A stretch of 64,000 bases of DNA from assembly GCA_002633005.1 (NCBI GenBank), contig NMRA01000022.1, forward strand, positions 238,056 through 302,055. Direction: 5' to 3'. The DNA comes from Phoronis australis. Taxonomy: Eukaryota; Phoronida; Phoronidae. The notes under the pieces were generated by a model, which ran no database searches, was not told where the DNA came from, and saw only the letters and a list, made by a program, of their open reading frames with translations. The position numbers and the translations under genes were made by a program. Below, piece by piece: positions 12,001 to 23,151 of this stretch (positions are counted from its first letter, which is position 1; each line of letters starts with the position of its first letter).

Positions 12001-13494
12001 CCCTGATTTTCAACCTTAGGAACAAATGGCAGTTAGATATTGTTTGAGACCAGACTCAATACATTTGCTCATCACAGTCTGTGATCTTATTTGTCGAACA
12101 TAATCTTAAGCACTTCCAAATTGCCCATTGATCACTACTGTAGCACTAGAAAACACTGAAAATATCAACACCAATTTTATAGTGGAAAGTGGTCTAAAAC
12201 AAAATTAGTTTCTTTGATGACCAAAGGGAGTTGATAACTGCACTAAGATATGGTTTTAGCACGCATCATCATATCAATCTTTGCACTAAAGAGCTGAAAC
12301 TATGATACCAGGGACTTGGTGAATCTAGCTGAGGCAAGGACAAGTAAAACTCTACATTGGCAAATTTCTCCAAACAATAATGATTAAGAAAATTTTAGTC
12401 TATTACTAGCGTGGTTTGTCCTGGGTGGATGCCATAAAACAACTTTTATTATATTTTCTATTATTTCCAGAAATCAGGCTTTCATTATCACAAAAGTACA
12501 ATTTTTGAAATAATTTTTGAGCAATTTATTAGAAAACTACTGTCTTTGTATTGCAATGCCTTCAGAAAACAACATCACAACTGTTGTGTGTATTCACATA
12601 ACTGAGAAGGTGGCAACTTACGTTTGCAAGCAGGTTTGCATTGATAGCATTCTTCACACCTGGCCTGTTAAAAGCAAACACTGCGACACCTGTAAGTACA
12701 GCACGACAAGTTAAAACACAATTTATGGTAAAGTTTCTTCCATTTCAAGCAAAATTAATGGCCAAAATTATCACTGCATTGAGAAAAATGCTAAAAATTT
12801 CATGTATTTATTGACAGCAGTATTACATAAAGTTTTCAATTAATGAAGTAAAATTGTCTTCACGCTTACTCTTGTTGAAAATTTTGATAAATTAAAATTT
12901 TATTGATCTGCCGGCATAATTGCATTCTAATTTGAAGAAATTTTACCGTAGTCTCAAACGAGCCTTTTGACTATCATTTATTTTTTAAATTGTGTCTTTG
13001 CACCCAAATCAATACTTATTACGAAAAGTGAAATGTACAATAATAAGAGTTATGCCCAGAAAGTTCTACAAAGTATATCTGTGCGATCAAAGTCGACACC
13101 TGGGCCAGGACGCCAGGTCTGGCAGTAATGTAACTGTAAGGCATGTGGTCGCTCCACTAACAGCAGATTATTGAAGGTTGAGTGCAGTTTTTAATGGCAC
13201 AAACTTTGTGCAAGCTTTTGTTTTGCTCATTTTACCCAGGTCATTCCAAATCCAAAGCCAAAGCCAAATCATTGTACTTTGCACCAAGCCACCAATGACC
13301 AAGGCTACATAGTTCTACATTCGATTAAAGGCGTTTAATGAAAGCACGTAACCTTTTGCGTCACCATCAAGATATCTTAAGTCGAATTCATCAGCGGCAC
13401 TCTGAGAGTTGAATCGTATACTACAAGGTTTAGTGCTCTGTTTGAGTAACGCAAATTTGCGAACTGCAAACAAGGTACGAATGGGCGCAGCCAT
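2953..13494 (-). CDS. AUH: AUH-type mitochondrial enoyl-CoA hydratase (3-methylglutaconyl-CoA hydratase), 8 exons
   Basis: Seen: eight exons (13494-13319, 12664-12622, 11479-11392, 11204-11025, 9983-9864, 7612-7488, 6712-6614, 3030-2953) join in phase into 909 nt, 302 residues plus TAG, every intron GT-AG. Residues 1-33 are basic and Ser/Ala-rich, as in a mitochondrial presequence. The crotonase fold follows: oxyanion-hole segment FCAGADLKE (about 100-108), [11 protein letters not shown] with catalytic Glu152, and [18 protein letters not shown] with Glu172, 20 residues later as in crotonases. The C-terminus, residues 278-302, begins [20 protein letters not shown]. Known: AUH hydrates 3-methylglutaconyl-CoA in leucine catabolism in the mitochondrion, and the human protein also binds AU-rich RNA. 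The GGGGTQ and INQG stretches resemble AUH more than its paralogue ECHDC2, the main alternative. Odd: the usual TQRLPR reads TQNLPR (Asn186). The start ATG at 13494 has a good context (AAACATGG); the frame is open upstream but has no other ATG. Confidence 0.93.
3221..4217 (-). repeat. Periodic repeat copy A (147-bp monomers with CTCF-like boxes)
   Basis: Oriented opposite to copies C and D. CCACTAG-type boxes lie at 3617, 3758, 3919 and 4064 (steps 141, 161, 145), and a diverged one near 3294. The right end is an imperfect palindrome at 4183-4212 (ATGCGTCCACAT / ATGTGGGCGCAT) preceded by a CGGACGGACGG tract. The left end, AGAGCAACGCAGAGC then AATGCGCCCAC, is shared with the other copies. It lies in the last AUH intron. 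Confidence 0.8.
4972..4984 (+). repeat. Poly-G run (13 G)
   Basis: One of several G homopolymers in the window; others are at about 19456-19464, 26587-26594 and 33399-33409. Such runs are prone to length polymorphism and sequencing error. Confidence 0.9.
5055..5506 (+). pseudogene. Decayed coding relic in AUH intron 7, family not recognised
   Basis: From 5153 one frame reads ...[20 protein letters not shown], then [20 protein letters not shown] and [22 protein letters not shown] follows at 5369, and the same frame continues [20 protein letters not shown] then [10 protein letters not shown] up to TGA at 5504. Just upstream, the neighbouring frame (about 5055-5185) reads [20 protein letters not shown], suggesting a frameshift near 5180. 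The residue pattern looks protein-like and continues across the stop. It is antisense to AUH and intronic, so a fossil insertion from a mobile element or retrocopy is likely. I do not recognise the parent family. Confidence 0.45.
6614..6712 (-). CDS. AUH: AUH exon 7
   Basis: Encodes 33 residues, [20 protein letters not shown] then [13 protein letters not shown], nearly identical in pattern to vertebrate AUH (GP.A.R.AK.AINQG.EVDL). Acceptor TTTCTTACAG, donor GTAATT. Phase 0 at both ends. Confidence 0.95.
7488..7612 (-). CDS. AUH: AUH exon 6
   Basis: Encodes residues 204-244, [20 protein letters not shown] followed by [20 protein letters not shown] and a final Gln. It matches the family's GLV..V.QN..GDAAY block. 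Acceptor TTGTACCAG, donor GTAGGA. Repeat copy B begins only about 39 bp upstream of its acceptor, within the branch-point zone. Confidence 0.95.
7651..8837 (-). repeat. Periodic repeat copy B (147-bp monomers with CTCF-like boxes)
   Basis: Boxes at 7737, 7881, 7916, 8068, 8214, 8364, 8521 and 8667. Apart from one 35-bp step the spacings are 144-157 bp. It starts with AGAGCAACGCAGAGC and AATGCG, and ends in the palindrome at 8803-8832 (ATGCACCTACAT / ATGTGGCCACAT). It lies in AUH intron 5, immediately upstream of the exon 6 acceptor. Confidence 0.82.
8985..9080 (-). repeat. tRNA-derived SINE head (Pol III A and B boxes)
   Basis: Read on the minus strand it begins GGAGGCAGTTTTGCTTAGTA. The A-box-like TTGCTTAGTAAG (9066-9055) is followed by the B-box-like GGTTCAAATCT (9023-9013) at tRNA-like spacing, then a CTCCCTGGACCCCA acceptor-like end. 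The downstream body reaches about 8890. The missing cloverleaf precision and the intronic site favour a SINE over a functional tRNA. Confidence 0.6.
9864..9983 (-). CDS. AUH: AUH exon 5 (second catalytic glutamate)
   Basis: Encodes residues 164-202. It carries [20 protein letters not shown] with the second catalytic Glu172, then [19 protein letters not shown]. Donor GTAGGT. It was found by looking for the missing middle of the crotonase fold between exons 4 and 6; length and phase (2 + 39 codons + 1) fit exactly. The TQN in place of the family's TQR is visible in the codon AAC. Confidence 0.94.
11025..11204 (-). CDS. AUH: AUH exon 4 (first catalytic glutamate)
   Basis: Encodes residues 104-162, from ADLKERAAM to GCDLRVA. 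It includes [12 protein letters not shown], which carries Glu152, the first catalytic glutamate of the hydratase family. It enters with GT completing Gly103 and leaves with one base that makes Ser163 with the next exon. Confidence 0.95.
11392..11479 (-). CDS. AUH: AUH exon 3 (oxyanion-hole exon)
   Basis: Encodes [20 protein letters not shown] and then SDVPGAFCA; Gly103 is split over the junction. It supplies the first half of the oxyanion hole. The acceptor TTTCAG and donor GTATGT are strong. The [15 protein letters not shown] segment corresponds to the lysine-rich helix of human AUH linked to AU-rich RNA binding, and only part of its basic charge is kept here. Confidence 0.93.
12622..12664 (-). 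CDS. AUH: AUH exon 2 (43 nt)
   Basis: A short exon encoding [14 protein letters not shown], which follows NRM and aligns with the family's substrate-side helix (NR..G.KN..S.NL). The acceptor is TTTTAACAG and the donor a consensus GTAAGT. It enters with one base and exits in phase 0. Confidence 0.9.
13319..13494 (-). CDS. AUH: AUH exon 1 (start codon, presequence)
   Basis: Encodes residues 1-58 and two bases of codon 59. It starts [20 protein letters not shown], a basic, Ala/Ser-rich stretch expected of a mitochondrial targeting peptide. It ends LNAFNR in the first beta strand of the crotonase fold. The donor is GTAGAA, a weak site, but the phase matches exon 2 exactly. Confidence 0.88.
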
Positions 13495-13776
13495 GTTTAC
13501 CCAGAATCCTCTTAACAAACTGTTACCAATAATAATAACACCAAATTGTTTTTATTTATTACGCATTGTTAAGAGTATATTATCGTTTTAAATGAATTTC
13601 ATCTGTTTACACAATTTTGATGCAATAAAAAGGGGAAAATTTGCCTGAAAAAATATTACCTAAGTTATTGCAGTTTGCTTAAGCGGTAAGCTGCACTGTT
13701 CACTGGAAAACGAAAAGCACGAAATTTCTATCTATTCATCTGGTCCAGAAGACTTGTGAAGCGGACTCGCGGTCGG
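13495..13776. promoter_or_regulatory. AUH upstream region, possible divergent promoter
   Basis: The 280 bp before the AUH start must hold the AUH 5' UTR and probably its promoter. On the plus strand a consensus donor, CGGTCG|GTAAGT, lies at about 13775. It follows a locally GC-richer stretch and could be the end of a non-coding first exon of a divergent transcript. No TATA box or known core motif was recognised. Inference only. Confidence 0.22.
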
Positions 13777-15720
13777 TAAGTTACGCATGTCTAATGATAG
13801 TAAAATACAACTGAAGTGATAATCAACCTGAGGTGGTCAACATGACCTGGTGACATTAAACTTTCAAAACTGTTTATAACACCTGCCTTTGCCTTGTGGA
13901 TTGGAACGAGGTATGTAAAAGTTATGAAATGGCCAAGTAGAATTCGTTACAAAATTTGGTCTGACGTCACGAAAAACTACACTCTTCCTTTAAGTAATTC
14001 AAGTAGATTACGGGTGCTAAGTAAATAAATTTTTATTACACCTACTCTGGTACTAAATTCCATCAATCTTTAGTTTGCTTACATATACAGTCAAGTGACC
14101 TATATCTGACGTTTTGGCACATTTTGCATTATATTTAATTGAAAATACTACAGATTGTTGTTAATTCTTTGCTGAAATAAAGACTTACCTTTACGAAATT
14201 GTTCTGTTACTATGTCTTGTCACCGAAAGCCACATTTATGTTCTGACTGATCTTTAAAAAACACAACTAGCAAACCTTCGGAGAACCTAAATATCGGACA
14301 CCATGTTTTCCCATACACCACACCGCGTAAAACTGACTGACCAAGTAATGGCTGCGAGCACCTTGTAGCCAAATTTCAGCTCGAGTGTTTTGACATATAT
14401 GAAGCTAGAACACAGCTCCATTCGCAACAAAATTATGTATGAAATGAAATCTGATGATGGCGCCAAGTCGTTTTGGAAGAATCAGTGCAGACGACTAAAG
14501 CACATGCAAACTCACTGCAGTTTTTAGTGTCTCTTTGCCTTCTTGATATGACACCCGCACGTGTGTAGTCGGGGTTTGACTTGAGTTTAAAAACAAATGA
14601 AAAAATGAAACAGTGACATATTGTCAGTTCAATGAGATGATTTCATTTCGGAAAAAGATTTTGTTTTCAACTTTTATAACCGATTTATGCGATCGACCAT
14701 TTTAGGCCGACTTGAGGGTCTAAATTGTACCCTCTCTCGGTGAAATCAAAACGAGACAACGCTGTAAAAAAAACGAGACGGTGCCAGACATTGAATGCAT
14801 TACAGCAGAACAAAAATTGTTATCATTTAATTCTCAGATTATGTCTCAAATGAGATTTTATGAAATGTCCGATATTTAGGGTCGGTCCGATAATTAGGTA
14901 CACTTTGTGTACTAGGGTCACCAATCAGTGCCAGGTAAAAGTTGAGTGAACAGGTCCCTCTTGAAAATGGCAAGTAAGCTGTAACTGTTAAAGAAAAATT
15001 CAATCTAGGCAGAGCGATGAGTCAAAGAACATTGTGAAATATTGTGAATTTATGTTTAGTATATAATGAAAAATATATTTTTCCAAATCAGGTACCTCTC
15101 ACTTCATTCGACCGTTGAGCAATTGACCCAAGAAGAGTGATTGTAGACCTTACTCATTGCAGAATCACCACAATGTTTTACTTGCAAACTGAATTTCTAA
15201 GCATATTTTTGTTTCGGTGAAGTTTTTATCATCTCTCCAGCTTAGATGAAGCAAAAATTGAGAAAATGGTGACTGCGCGTGTTATGATCATGGTAACTGT
15301 GTGTGTTACGATCCTGAGTACGCGTGTCACGATCATGGTGAATGCGCGTATTATGAGGATACGACAACAGACTTCTTTGTCACAAAACCGGAGACTGATG
15401 CAAGAAAGCAACATTGATTAGGTTGCAATAGTACCAAGATTTAAATGCGGAGTCTTCGACATGCGTTTCAAGTGTTCAAACTGATAACAGTAGGCAATCG
15501 CCCATTGACAAGCGACTTTTCGAAAGACTCTTCGACTGTTACATCCGTAATCAGTCTTCATAACAATATCTCTACTCACAGATTTTACGTACTTTCCATC
15601 TGATCGTGAACTCCTTATGTAATTGTTGATATGATTTTCATGGCATGAAGACAGAGCTACCTGGGCATGATTTTGATGTCCATAAAAATTATATTTACAC
15701 CATTCCCTGATCGTATTTTC
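13777..15720. other. Intergenic or intronic sequence, no gene recognised
   Basis: AT-rich with scattered stops in all frames. Around 15270-15340 there is a short imperfect repeat (GTGTTATGATCATGGT, GTGTTACGATCCTGAG, GTGTCACGATCATGGT) of about 24-25 bp. Nothing else was recognised. Confidence 0.4.
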
Positions 15721-15723
15721 ATC

Positions 15724-15897
15724 TTATTCTGTGAGTCTCGGCAGCAAATTTCTCTTGAGGCAAGTTTTATTGAACATGACGTTCCATTTGTTTTTAATGC
15801 AGCAGGCTGATCTTGTGTCAGGTGTGGGTTGACGTAAAAGATGACCCAGGCTCGTGGCAGTGAGGAGAGCACAAAAAGTCAATATTTCAGGCTTCAT
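15724..15897 (-). CDS. Candidate small secreted cysteine peptide, 57 residues
   Basis: An ATG-initiated frame begins MKPEILTFCALLTATSLGHL: a charged start, a hydrophobic core, then a small-residue region typical of a signal peptide. The remainder is short and basic with a vicinal Cys pair (ACCIKNKWNV) and one further Cys (NKTCLKRN). It ends at TAA. The start context is poor, no polyadenylation signal follows closely, and an overlapping open frame lies on the other strand (15864-16189). It could be chance; no family is recognised. Confidence 0.22.
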   Translation of the reverse strand: MKPEILTFCALLTATSLGHLLRQPTPDTRSACCIKNKWNVMFNKTCLKRNLLPRLTE

Positions 15898-16549
15898 TCA
15901 ATCCACATAATGAGAAAATATACAATACAACTCCACCCAGATACATTATCTCTCACGAGACATCCTCAGGGAAGATCCATAAAGGGGTGATCATGATGCA
16001 AACATATCAATGTCTTGATCACACGTACAAAGACAACTACGTCCAACTTGTAACCACTCAATTGAATAAGTGCAAAAGGTGGGGATGTCTAGTGTCTTGC
16101 TGGTTGATTACAGGTGGTGTTCGTCTCGTTCAATCAAAAGAATTCACATGTTTTGCTCAAACATCAAACAATCGAGTTCACATCAACTGATGCTGATGCA
16201 AGATCAGCTTGCTGCGAGTTAGAACATTTAACTGTTAGGGCTATTAAAAACAAATAGAATGTTGTGTTCAATAAAACTTGACCTTAATCTGCATAACGTA
16301 CAGCTAGCTGGCTGGCTAAAAGGAGATTAGCTTGCACTCGTTATGAAAATTGTCTGTTGGTTTTCTTGATTAAGTCATGAATTCAACCAGCAACCTCTTG
16401 AAGCAGAGTCTAGCATCTAAAGCGATTGACCGATAAGCAATTGTTTCTTGGCAAGCAATTTAGAGAGACCTTTATTGCACGATACAACCGAAAGTCTTGT
16501 GTAACACTTCTCCCCCTTTCATGGAGCAGGCATGCCATCCTGGAGTTCA

Positions 16550-16940
16550 TTGTCATCCACATTTCCATATGCCCTGGAATTTCCCCTCATCAACGGTCCA
16601 CTTATGTTCTGCATTTACCACCAGCAAGCTGGCGCCATCTCCATCCACCATTTGAAAGCCTCGCATACTACTCCAAGTTTTTTGAATCTCACCTTGATAG
16701 GCTAGCATTAGTGAGTTCCTGAACATATTCATGAAACACTCGCCTTTCACTCATGAGTTTGCAAGGTCTTGTAAGATCTTGCTTTTTTTGCAAGAAGCTT
16801 GGTCTATGGAAGACTGCCCAGGTTTTGGCACACGAATCGGATATTGAGGACTAAGCAATTGCTGAACAACAGATCCATTATTCTGTAGATGAAACTGGTT
16901 CTCCAAATCAGACTGGTGTACTGGACCAGGTTTTGTAAGT
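16550..16940. other. Unidentified open-frame patchwork
   Basis: On the minus strand 16750-16553 is open. On the plus strand 16751-16935 reads MSLQGLVRSCFFCKKLGLWK, then TAQVLAHESDIED, an in-frame TAA, and AIAEQQIHYSVDETGSPNQT up to the next stop. This may be a degraded coding fragment, but neither strand shows a recognisable motif. Confidence 0.2.
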
Positions 16941-17764
16941 GCAGGTTACAAGCATTCGAATACTATGTACTTATCTTTGACAGTGATTTGAGGTCTTACT
17001 TCTAATTTGTTCTTAATCTTCGATGCTGTGCAGGAACAGAAGTGAGATCATAGTACGTGGTAGTATAAAGCCTGCTTAGATGACCAACCTATGTTGTGCG
17101 TGTTAAGTAAAAAATTCCCATGTCATTATTTTCAACCTGGGCTAAAGCTGACCAAGTCGAACTCTCAAAATCATGATTGAATTTTCGATTTTATAAAATT
17201 CCATGTCGAAACTGAAAGTTACATGTGCCAAATAATGCATTTTGCGCAAACTTTATGAGTAATTCTGGTCTTTTTGTATTGATCAGTGTTTTGTCAAAAA
17301 TATCACGTTTCCACATCAAATTATTTTATTGATATATATTTAATCTCAGAGCCTCTTCATAGTATTTACACTTACTTCCCAGAGGCTTCAGGTATAAATA
17401 CAGTGGATGTCAGAAACAATTGGACAAACTTACTCTGAATTTCCAGTCAAGAAGGCTCAAGGCAAGCGGAATACCCTGTTGTCACGGGCTTAGTGCAAGC
17501 GAATTCACAATCAAATTGGCGAGGGTGATCTGTGTTATTGGTCATGACAGTCAATAGTCATGTCACAGTAAACAATATTTTGTCTAGTACTTTTGGTGTG
17601 TGCTGTATATAGATAATGCAATTATTGAAAAGTGACTAATATATGCTCTAGAACATAGACAAAAATAAAACGATGAAACTGAACAAGATCTGAGATGGCC
17701 TGTATGGCTTTAAACCAGGATAAAATGGTAGCATTTTGTACAGAAAGGATTGAATTTCAGTGAA

Positions 17765-17990
17765 AATTCTTCAGTGTGAAACAGTGAAAAATTAATTATT
17801 TTGCTCAGGGTCATAGGTTATACCAAAATTTAGAAGTAGGTAATATCAGCTGTCTAAAATTCATGAATCACGAGAAAGATTAATTTTGCGTAGGCAGCGG
17901 TGCAGTTTTCAACAATTTCATACAAAATGGAATGTTCAACATTTGGCTAAGACATCACATGTAGAGTTATATCAATGTCGAAATCAGGAC
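17765..17990 (+). repeat. Dispersed repeat family R3, copy 1
   Basis: Shares the order GTGAAAATT..., a TCAGGGTCA-type start, CCAAAATTTAGAA, AATTCATGAATCACGAGAAAGA and an ACAAAATGGAATGT-type middle with the copies near 29.4 and 47.9 kb. All three lie in the same orientation. No coding capacity. Confidence 0.45.
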
Positions 17991-20900
17991 ATTGATGTTT
18001 TACAATATTTGGCTGTTGACAATATTTAGTTTCTGACAAATCTGGCTAGTGTTATGCCTTCCAGTGGCTATTTGTTATTTTTGTATTTGTTTTTGTATTT
18101 AGCACGTACTTTGCTTTACATGACCTGGCCCTGGTTGTATCAGGGTTGGGGACGCTGCACGCCAATATTGCGACAGGTGCTACCTTGTCTGTGCGCCCTA
18201 TTGAAAGTTCTAGTATTTTGATATCTGTTTGGCATCTGGGTCTCTTTTAAACTCGGTTCACATGATTAGAGAAAATGCTTCCGTCTTCAAGTGGAGAATA
18301 CACTAACGTTTTAGCCAGACCCGTGTGCTGTTAATGAAGGGGTCAATTTTGTCAGCAGTTGGTCTGATGCTTCCCCACCCAAAGCGCTTGTTAAGCAAAA
18401 ATTGCCAAAATACTTTCAATCTCTGTAATAAATTGATTAATGCAATGAAAAACACCGTCGTTCTAAATCCACTTTGTGTGTTTGTTCTTTGACATAAGCG
18501 GTCTTGCTATGAAAGTGTCAACGAAAACCACAGCAGTCTTGGCGTAACTCAAACTGCCAGCCAAAATGGCACTTGCAACCATTTATATTCCTGGTTTTTG
18601 CTGCTGGCGAAAGTACTAATGTTTATGTTAGGCTCTTGGAAAGTACATGGATGTCTCCATCAAAGATTCACGGCGACAATTGAATAGTTGGTTGTTTTAA
18701 TATGTCCTTGACATAGTCAAAATGCGAGAAATTGTTAATTTTGCCTTTTCGTATTGATATTTTAATGATGTCAAAGGCAACTGGCAATTTGAAAACATAG
18801 AATTAAAAATAAAAACGCTGGGAATCCCATTGCATTCGATTTGCCTGTAGCAAGAATGCAGTTCGCTGTTTAGCAGCTACTCTATCGCCATCCAACAAAG
18901 AGGCGTACTTGTTTCATCACGTCTCCACTACATTGGAAGCCTCATTTTCTTTTAATTTAGTCAGCTCTCCATTCATGCCTTGATAGAGTTGGGCTCACAA
19001 GGCTGGATTTCTGAATTTGTCATTCATGATAGTGTTATTCATGTTTGTACAAACATTTTCTTTCTATTTAGATTGGAAGCGACTGATGAGTAGTTTGGTT
19101 TGGTTTGGATTGATTCTGTTGATGAACAGTAGTGGAATTGTCCTTAGGCGAAATTTACCAACACCCAGGAAATGAATTGTTTGTTCTGGAAAGCTCTGTA
19201 GGATTTGCACAAAAACGGACTGTCATTGCAGCAGTTTTCATCAAAGAACTTATTTCCGCCTATAGTCTGATGGGTTTCCCGTCGTCTGCTAAGTTTAGAC
19301 AGTGTCTGTAGATTAACATAGAAATATACTTTGATAAGCGTACTCATGTTATGGGAAATTTAACCAGTGAGTTCGTTATCCGTTATCCGGTGTTATTGAA
19401 TGTCAATTATACACTTCCTTTCACCAAAGCATTGTGGGATGCTTGGGCGCACCCAGGGGGGGGGCTCGAGCCCCTCAATTTGGCGAATTGGGTAAAAAGA
19501 TCCGCCTTAGTGAAACAAAAAGTCTGAGTAAACGAGAAAATTCCACAAAATTCACAGGAAATTTGCACGGATGCACGGTGCATGGGCCTGAACCTAGTGG
19601 CCCCGTTTTTATTTTTAGTCCTGATGGATTTCTTTCAGTAAAAGGTCCGCATACCGAAAAATTCGAGTCCCCTTATGTTTTAGGCTGGGTGCCCCCATGG
19701 GGTGTCATGCTCTTGTTTTGTCAATTTATGAGAACTGGAAAGTTAGTTACTTAGTGTTTTTTAAAAAGATTTCACCTCTGCAAGTCCTCTGGCCAATGCA
19801 CAAGGGAAAGGTGAAAATCTGAACTTAAGCTGCCATCGCATTTCCTTTCAAAATGTGTAGGATTAATACAGTGTAGTCAGTAGTTACACTCTCCTGATGT
19901 GGGGCAGGTGTTAGTGTCGTAATTGAAACTCTCGTGACATGTAATGCAGGTATGCAATCGAGGGTGGGAAGCTACTATGTACTTTGGTGTTTAATCTGGG
20001 GAACCGGTGATAATACAAACACATGCTGGAGGGTTGGTAATGGGAAAGGTTAGGGGTAGGTACTATGGAGTTACGATTCATCAGATTTTTTCTAACGGAG
20101 AAAGTACTGTCATAGTGCATGCTGTATTGCTTGTTATAAGTTTGCGGGGACTGTGGAAATAAGTTCAAACATTTGATTAAAAAATTTTCATCTGTTCAAT
20201 TTGTTTGTTACACAAAAGTTCACCTGGAAAGAAAGATTTTTTGCACTTGCTTGTTAAATTTTTTAAAATAATTCACAAAACCTATCCCGTGATCCAACAC
20301 AAATCTTGGCAAAGGGTTGTGGTGAGGGAAAAGCTCTCAGGTGTATTCAACTGAGTGGCAGTAGAGAACCATCTTACTGCAAGGACTAAAGCCATGTTTA
20401 TGTAAATGGAAAAACTACAGGAGTTCTTGCAAATTTCAGAGATTCTCATGCATAATAGTCCAATGTTGTGATGTCCATGTAAGAATGATGATTATCTACC
20501 TCTTCCGTATTTTGCGATTTGCTTTATTACAAAAGTTATTATAACGAAGGAGAAATGAGGGGGTGGGGGTAAAAATGGTGTCGGTCAGGGTGCAGGGTAC
20601 CTGAGTTTGATGATGGTGAATTTGTGTGCGCCACAGATTATTTTTTTAGCTTATATAGTATATGGGTCCCATTTTATCAATGGTCGTACGCCTGACCACA
20701 TCAAAGATGGTTGCAGGCACGTTACTGTGACTGTGATGCTGTGTCTTTCATAACAGTGAAACATTACAACTGAGTTCTAGTTCAGACCTAACTACAAGTC
20801 TTCACCAGCCATGTTAATGAACTATGTGCAATCTGCTTATAGGCCAGAGTCCTGACCTTTCATGAAACTGGCCCTGGGTCATTGGGAGTCATAGCCATAG

Positions 20901-22670
20901 GTGTTTACAGGTGTATCTGCAACTAAGGCAGGAATCTGTGAACAGGCATTGTTCCACAGCACCTGGTGGCTGGGCACTCAGTCATCCAAGCTTTATGGTG
21001 GAAAGAAATGTTCTATGGAGTTCTAAATTACTGCCTGAAGCCAAGATCCTGCTGTGTGAAAACATGTTATGAAACAGTGGCAAGGCATTATAGGAATCCC
21101 TTGGCCACATCCATTGTGATGATCTTTGTTTGGGTAGGTTGAGCCACCCACTCTGGATATGAAGTCTGCTTCTCTGTTCTGGCCATTGGATGCTCTTTTG
21201 TCAAATGCATTTGAAAGTCAATAGGCAAGTCATTGGATAAATATAATATCCCCATTTCATTCAAGAGCTGGCTAGACTTCATGGTTTAACAGGATTTTGA
21301 TTAGCTTTATCTGTGCTAATCTGACCAAGCAGTGTTATATAAGGTGATGTAATTGGTCTTACTGGTGTTGAAGCAGCATGTTCTTTGAACTTGACTGTGA
21401 GGGTCAGCTTCTCAAATCATTCATGGATTGCTATTCTTAATTCTTTGAGGTGTGAAGTGAAGGCAAGCAGCGCATTATATCATCATCAAATAGGCACCAG
21501 TCATCAACCCCCAGCATTTGGAAGTATAGTTTCTTTGTAGGTGGGAGTTGTAATGCTTTAGGTAGGTTGGTTTCAAAACTCGCTTTGTTATGATCGAAAT
21601 GGTTAGTTGATCATTTAAACGTCCTGTCGGATGTTTCAAATTGGACGTTGCTGATAGACCATTTCGTTTTTAATTTGCAATCTTGTGTAAGACTTTGGTA
21701 GTACCATATAGCACTTCATGGAACTGAAAGGCCATTGCTTGAGGTGGCCAGCATGCAGGCCCCGCTAAAACTCAACTACATTGGCCGGGGACCATACTAA
21801 AAGTGATGGTTTTATCAAACTCTACATCATCGAGTATGGTTACTTATGCCAAGTTAGTTGGAGACATAGAAAGTGAAGACTTATAAATGATGACTTAACC
21901 CCAGACTTTAACATTAACGTGAAAGACCAAAACATGGTGAAGACTTTCGTAAACGTAAGAGTTGACGAGTTTAATTGGTTCACTTTCGCATCCTAAAAGA
22001 GTTCACGGTGTGTCTTTTGGAAAACAATAGCTGATCTCTTGGGAGAATTTTTATTGCTCACCACAGCGCCCTCATTCAATTGTGACCTGTTTCACGTATT
22101 CGTCAGCTCAACTACTACTAAAAGATGTCGAATTTCTGTTGGTGAACTTGCATTATTCATCTATACTGCAGGCAGGGTTAAACGAGTCGGAAGACCACCC
22201 GTGGGCGCTTTTTCGCTCCTAGTTATTGTATGAAACCTTGAGCTTATTTCGTTGGAGTATTTTTCAAATATGTCTGGTAGGTATGGAAGTATTTGGGGTT
22301 TTGTCAGCTCAGAAATCCAACCTGACGTTTGTAAATTGAATAATTGCTACCAACTTCTGCTGGCACCAACTGACCTCTTCTTTTTCAAAATATGAACATT
22401 GTTAAAAAGCGACAGCATCTCTGGGTTGATTTTCGAAAAAAAATGAAACCAATTATGCTAGTTCCTTAGGACTTGGAAGCAGAAGTTCATCCAAGATGGG
22501 ATTCCCAATTTGTTGTGGCATAAATGACCAATAATGCGGGCAGTTTTTAGATGTCTTGTCTTTGCTAGACTGCAATTGTGAAGTAGGAGCGCCAAACCAA
22601 ATTTCAGTCTCAACTCTCATGTCTTGAGTCATTGTCATTAAATGGGACCCCAGGGGTCTGTTAATTACAA
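17990..22670. other. Long stretch without a recognised gene
   Basis: AT-rich. A GC-richer island at 19430-19700 (CACCCAGG, 9 G, CTCGAGCCCC) reads open for 106 codons on the plus strand but has no family motif. Around 20760-21480 the minus strand is locally open (21282-21088), with no recognisable domain. Confidence 0.4.
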
Positions 22671-22674
22671 GTGA

Positions 22675-23095
22675 CTAAAGCTGTTTTTACATGGCAACAG
22701 TTCTCGCGTGCGAGTTGTCACTGTGCGACTTGCTCCACTTCAGTCGTATTTACACGACGTTAGATCGCAAACTGGGTCAGTATAAGTCATTTACACAAAG
22801 ACTGTCCACGCATTCGCACATAAACATTACCGAATGTCCAAACCACGTGGAATGCCAGCGGATCAAGCGCATTGAAAGATGTTCCCTTTCCACCTAGCCT
22901 CAGCTGTATTAAGACGTGTAGTCGAAAGTAAAACAACTGATTGAGTGCAACTCGTTCTACCGGTGTCAAAAATGGCCGCCACAGTGTCAACTTGCTCCAT
23001 GTCAATCATGTTTACACACACACATTTGCGCCCAGTCAGCTGTTCCATGTTAGTTGCTTCATGGTAGCTGTCTCCTGTGTAAATTCGGCTTTAGT
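22675..23095. repeat. Putative MITE with TTTACA-type ends
   Basis: The left end GCTGTTTTTACATGGCAACA and the reverse complement of the right end, GCCGAATTTACACAGGAGAC, are imperfect inverted repeats. TTTACAC words also recur inside. GC is higher than in the flanks. No transposase frame. Confidence 0.35.
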
Positions 23096-23151
23096 CTTAA
23101 GACTGAAATTTAATCTTCTGCTCGACACAACTGTTTCTGAAAAGTAATTAC

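Noticed and set aside
11014-13518. ECHDC2 instead of AUH as the name for the hydratase
   Set aside because: ECHDC2 shares parts of the middle (LGLVN.AV.QNE.GDAAY), but the GGGGTQ, INQG and FKEKRPP stretches fit AUH better. A tree is needed to be final.
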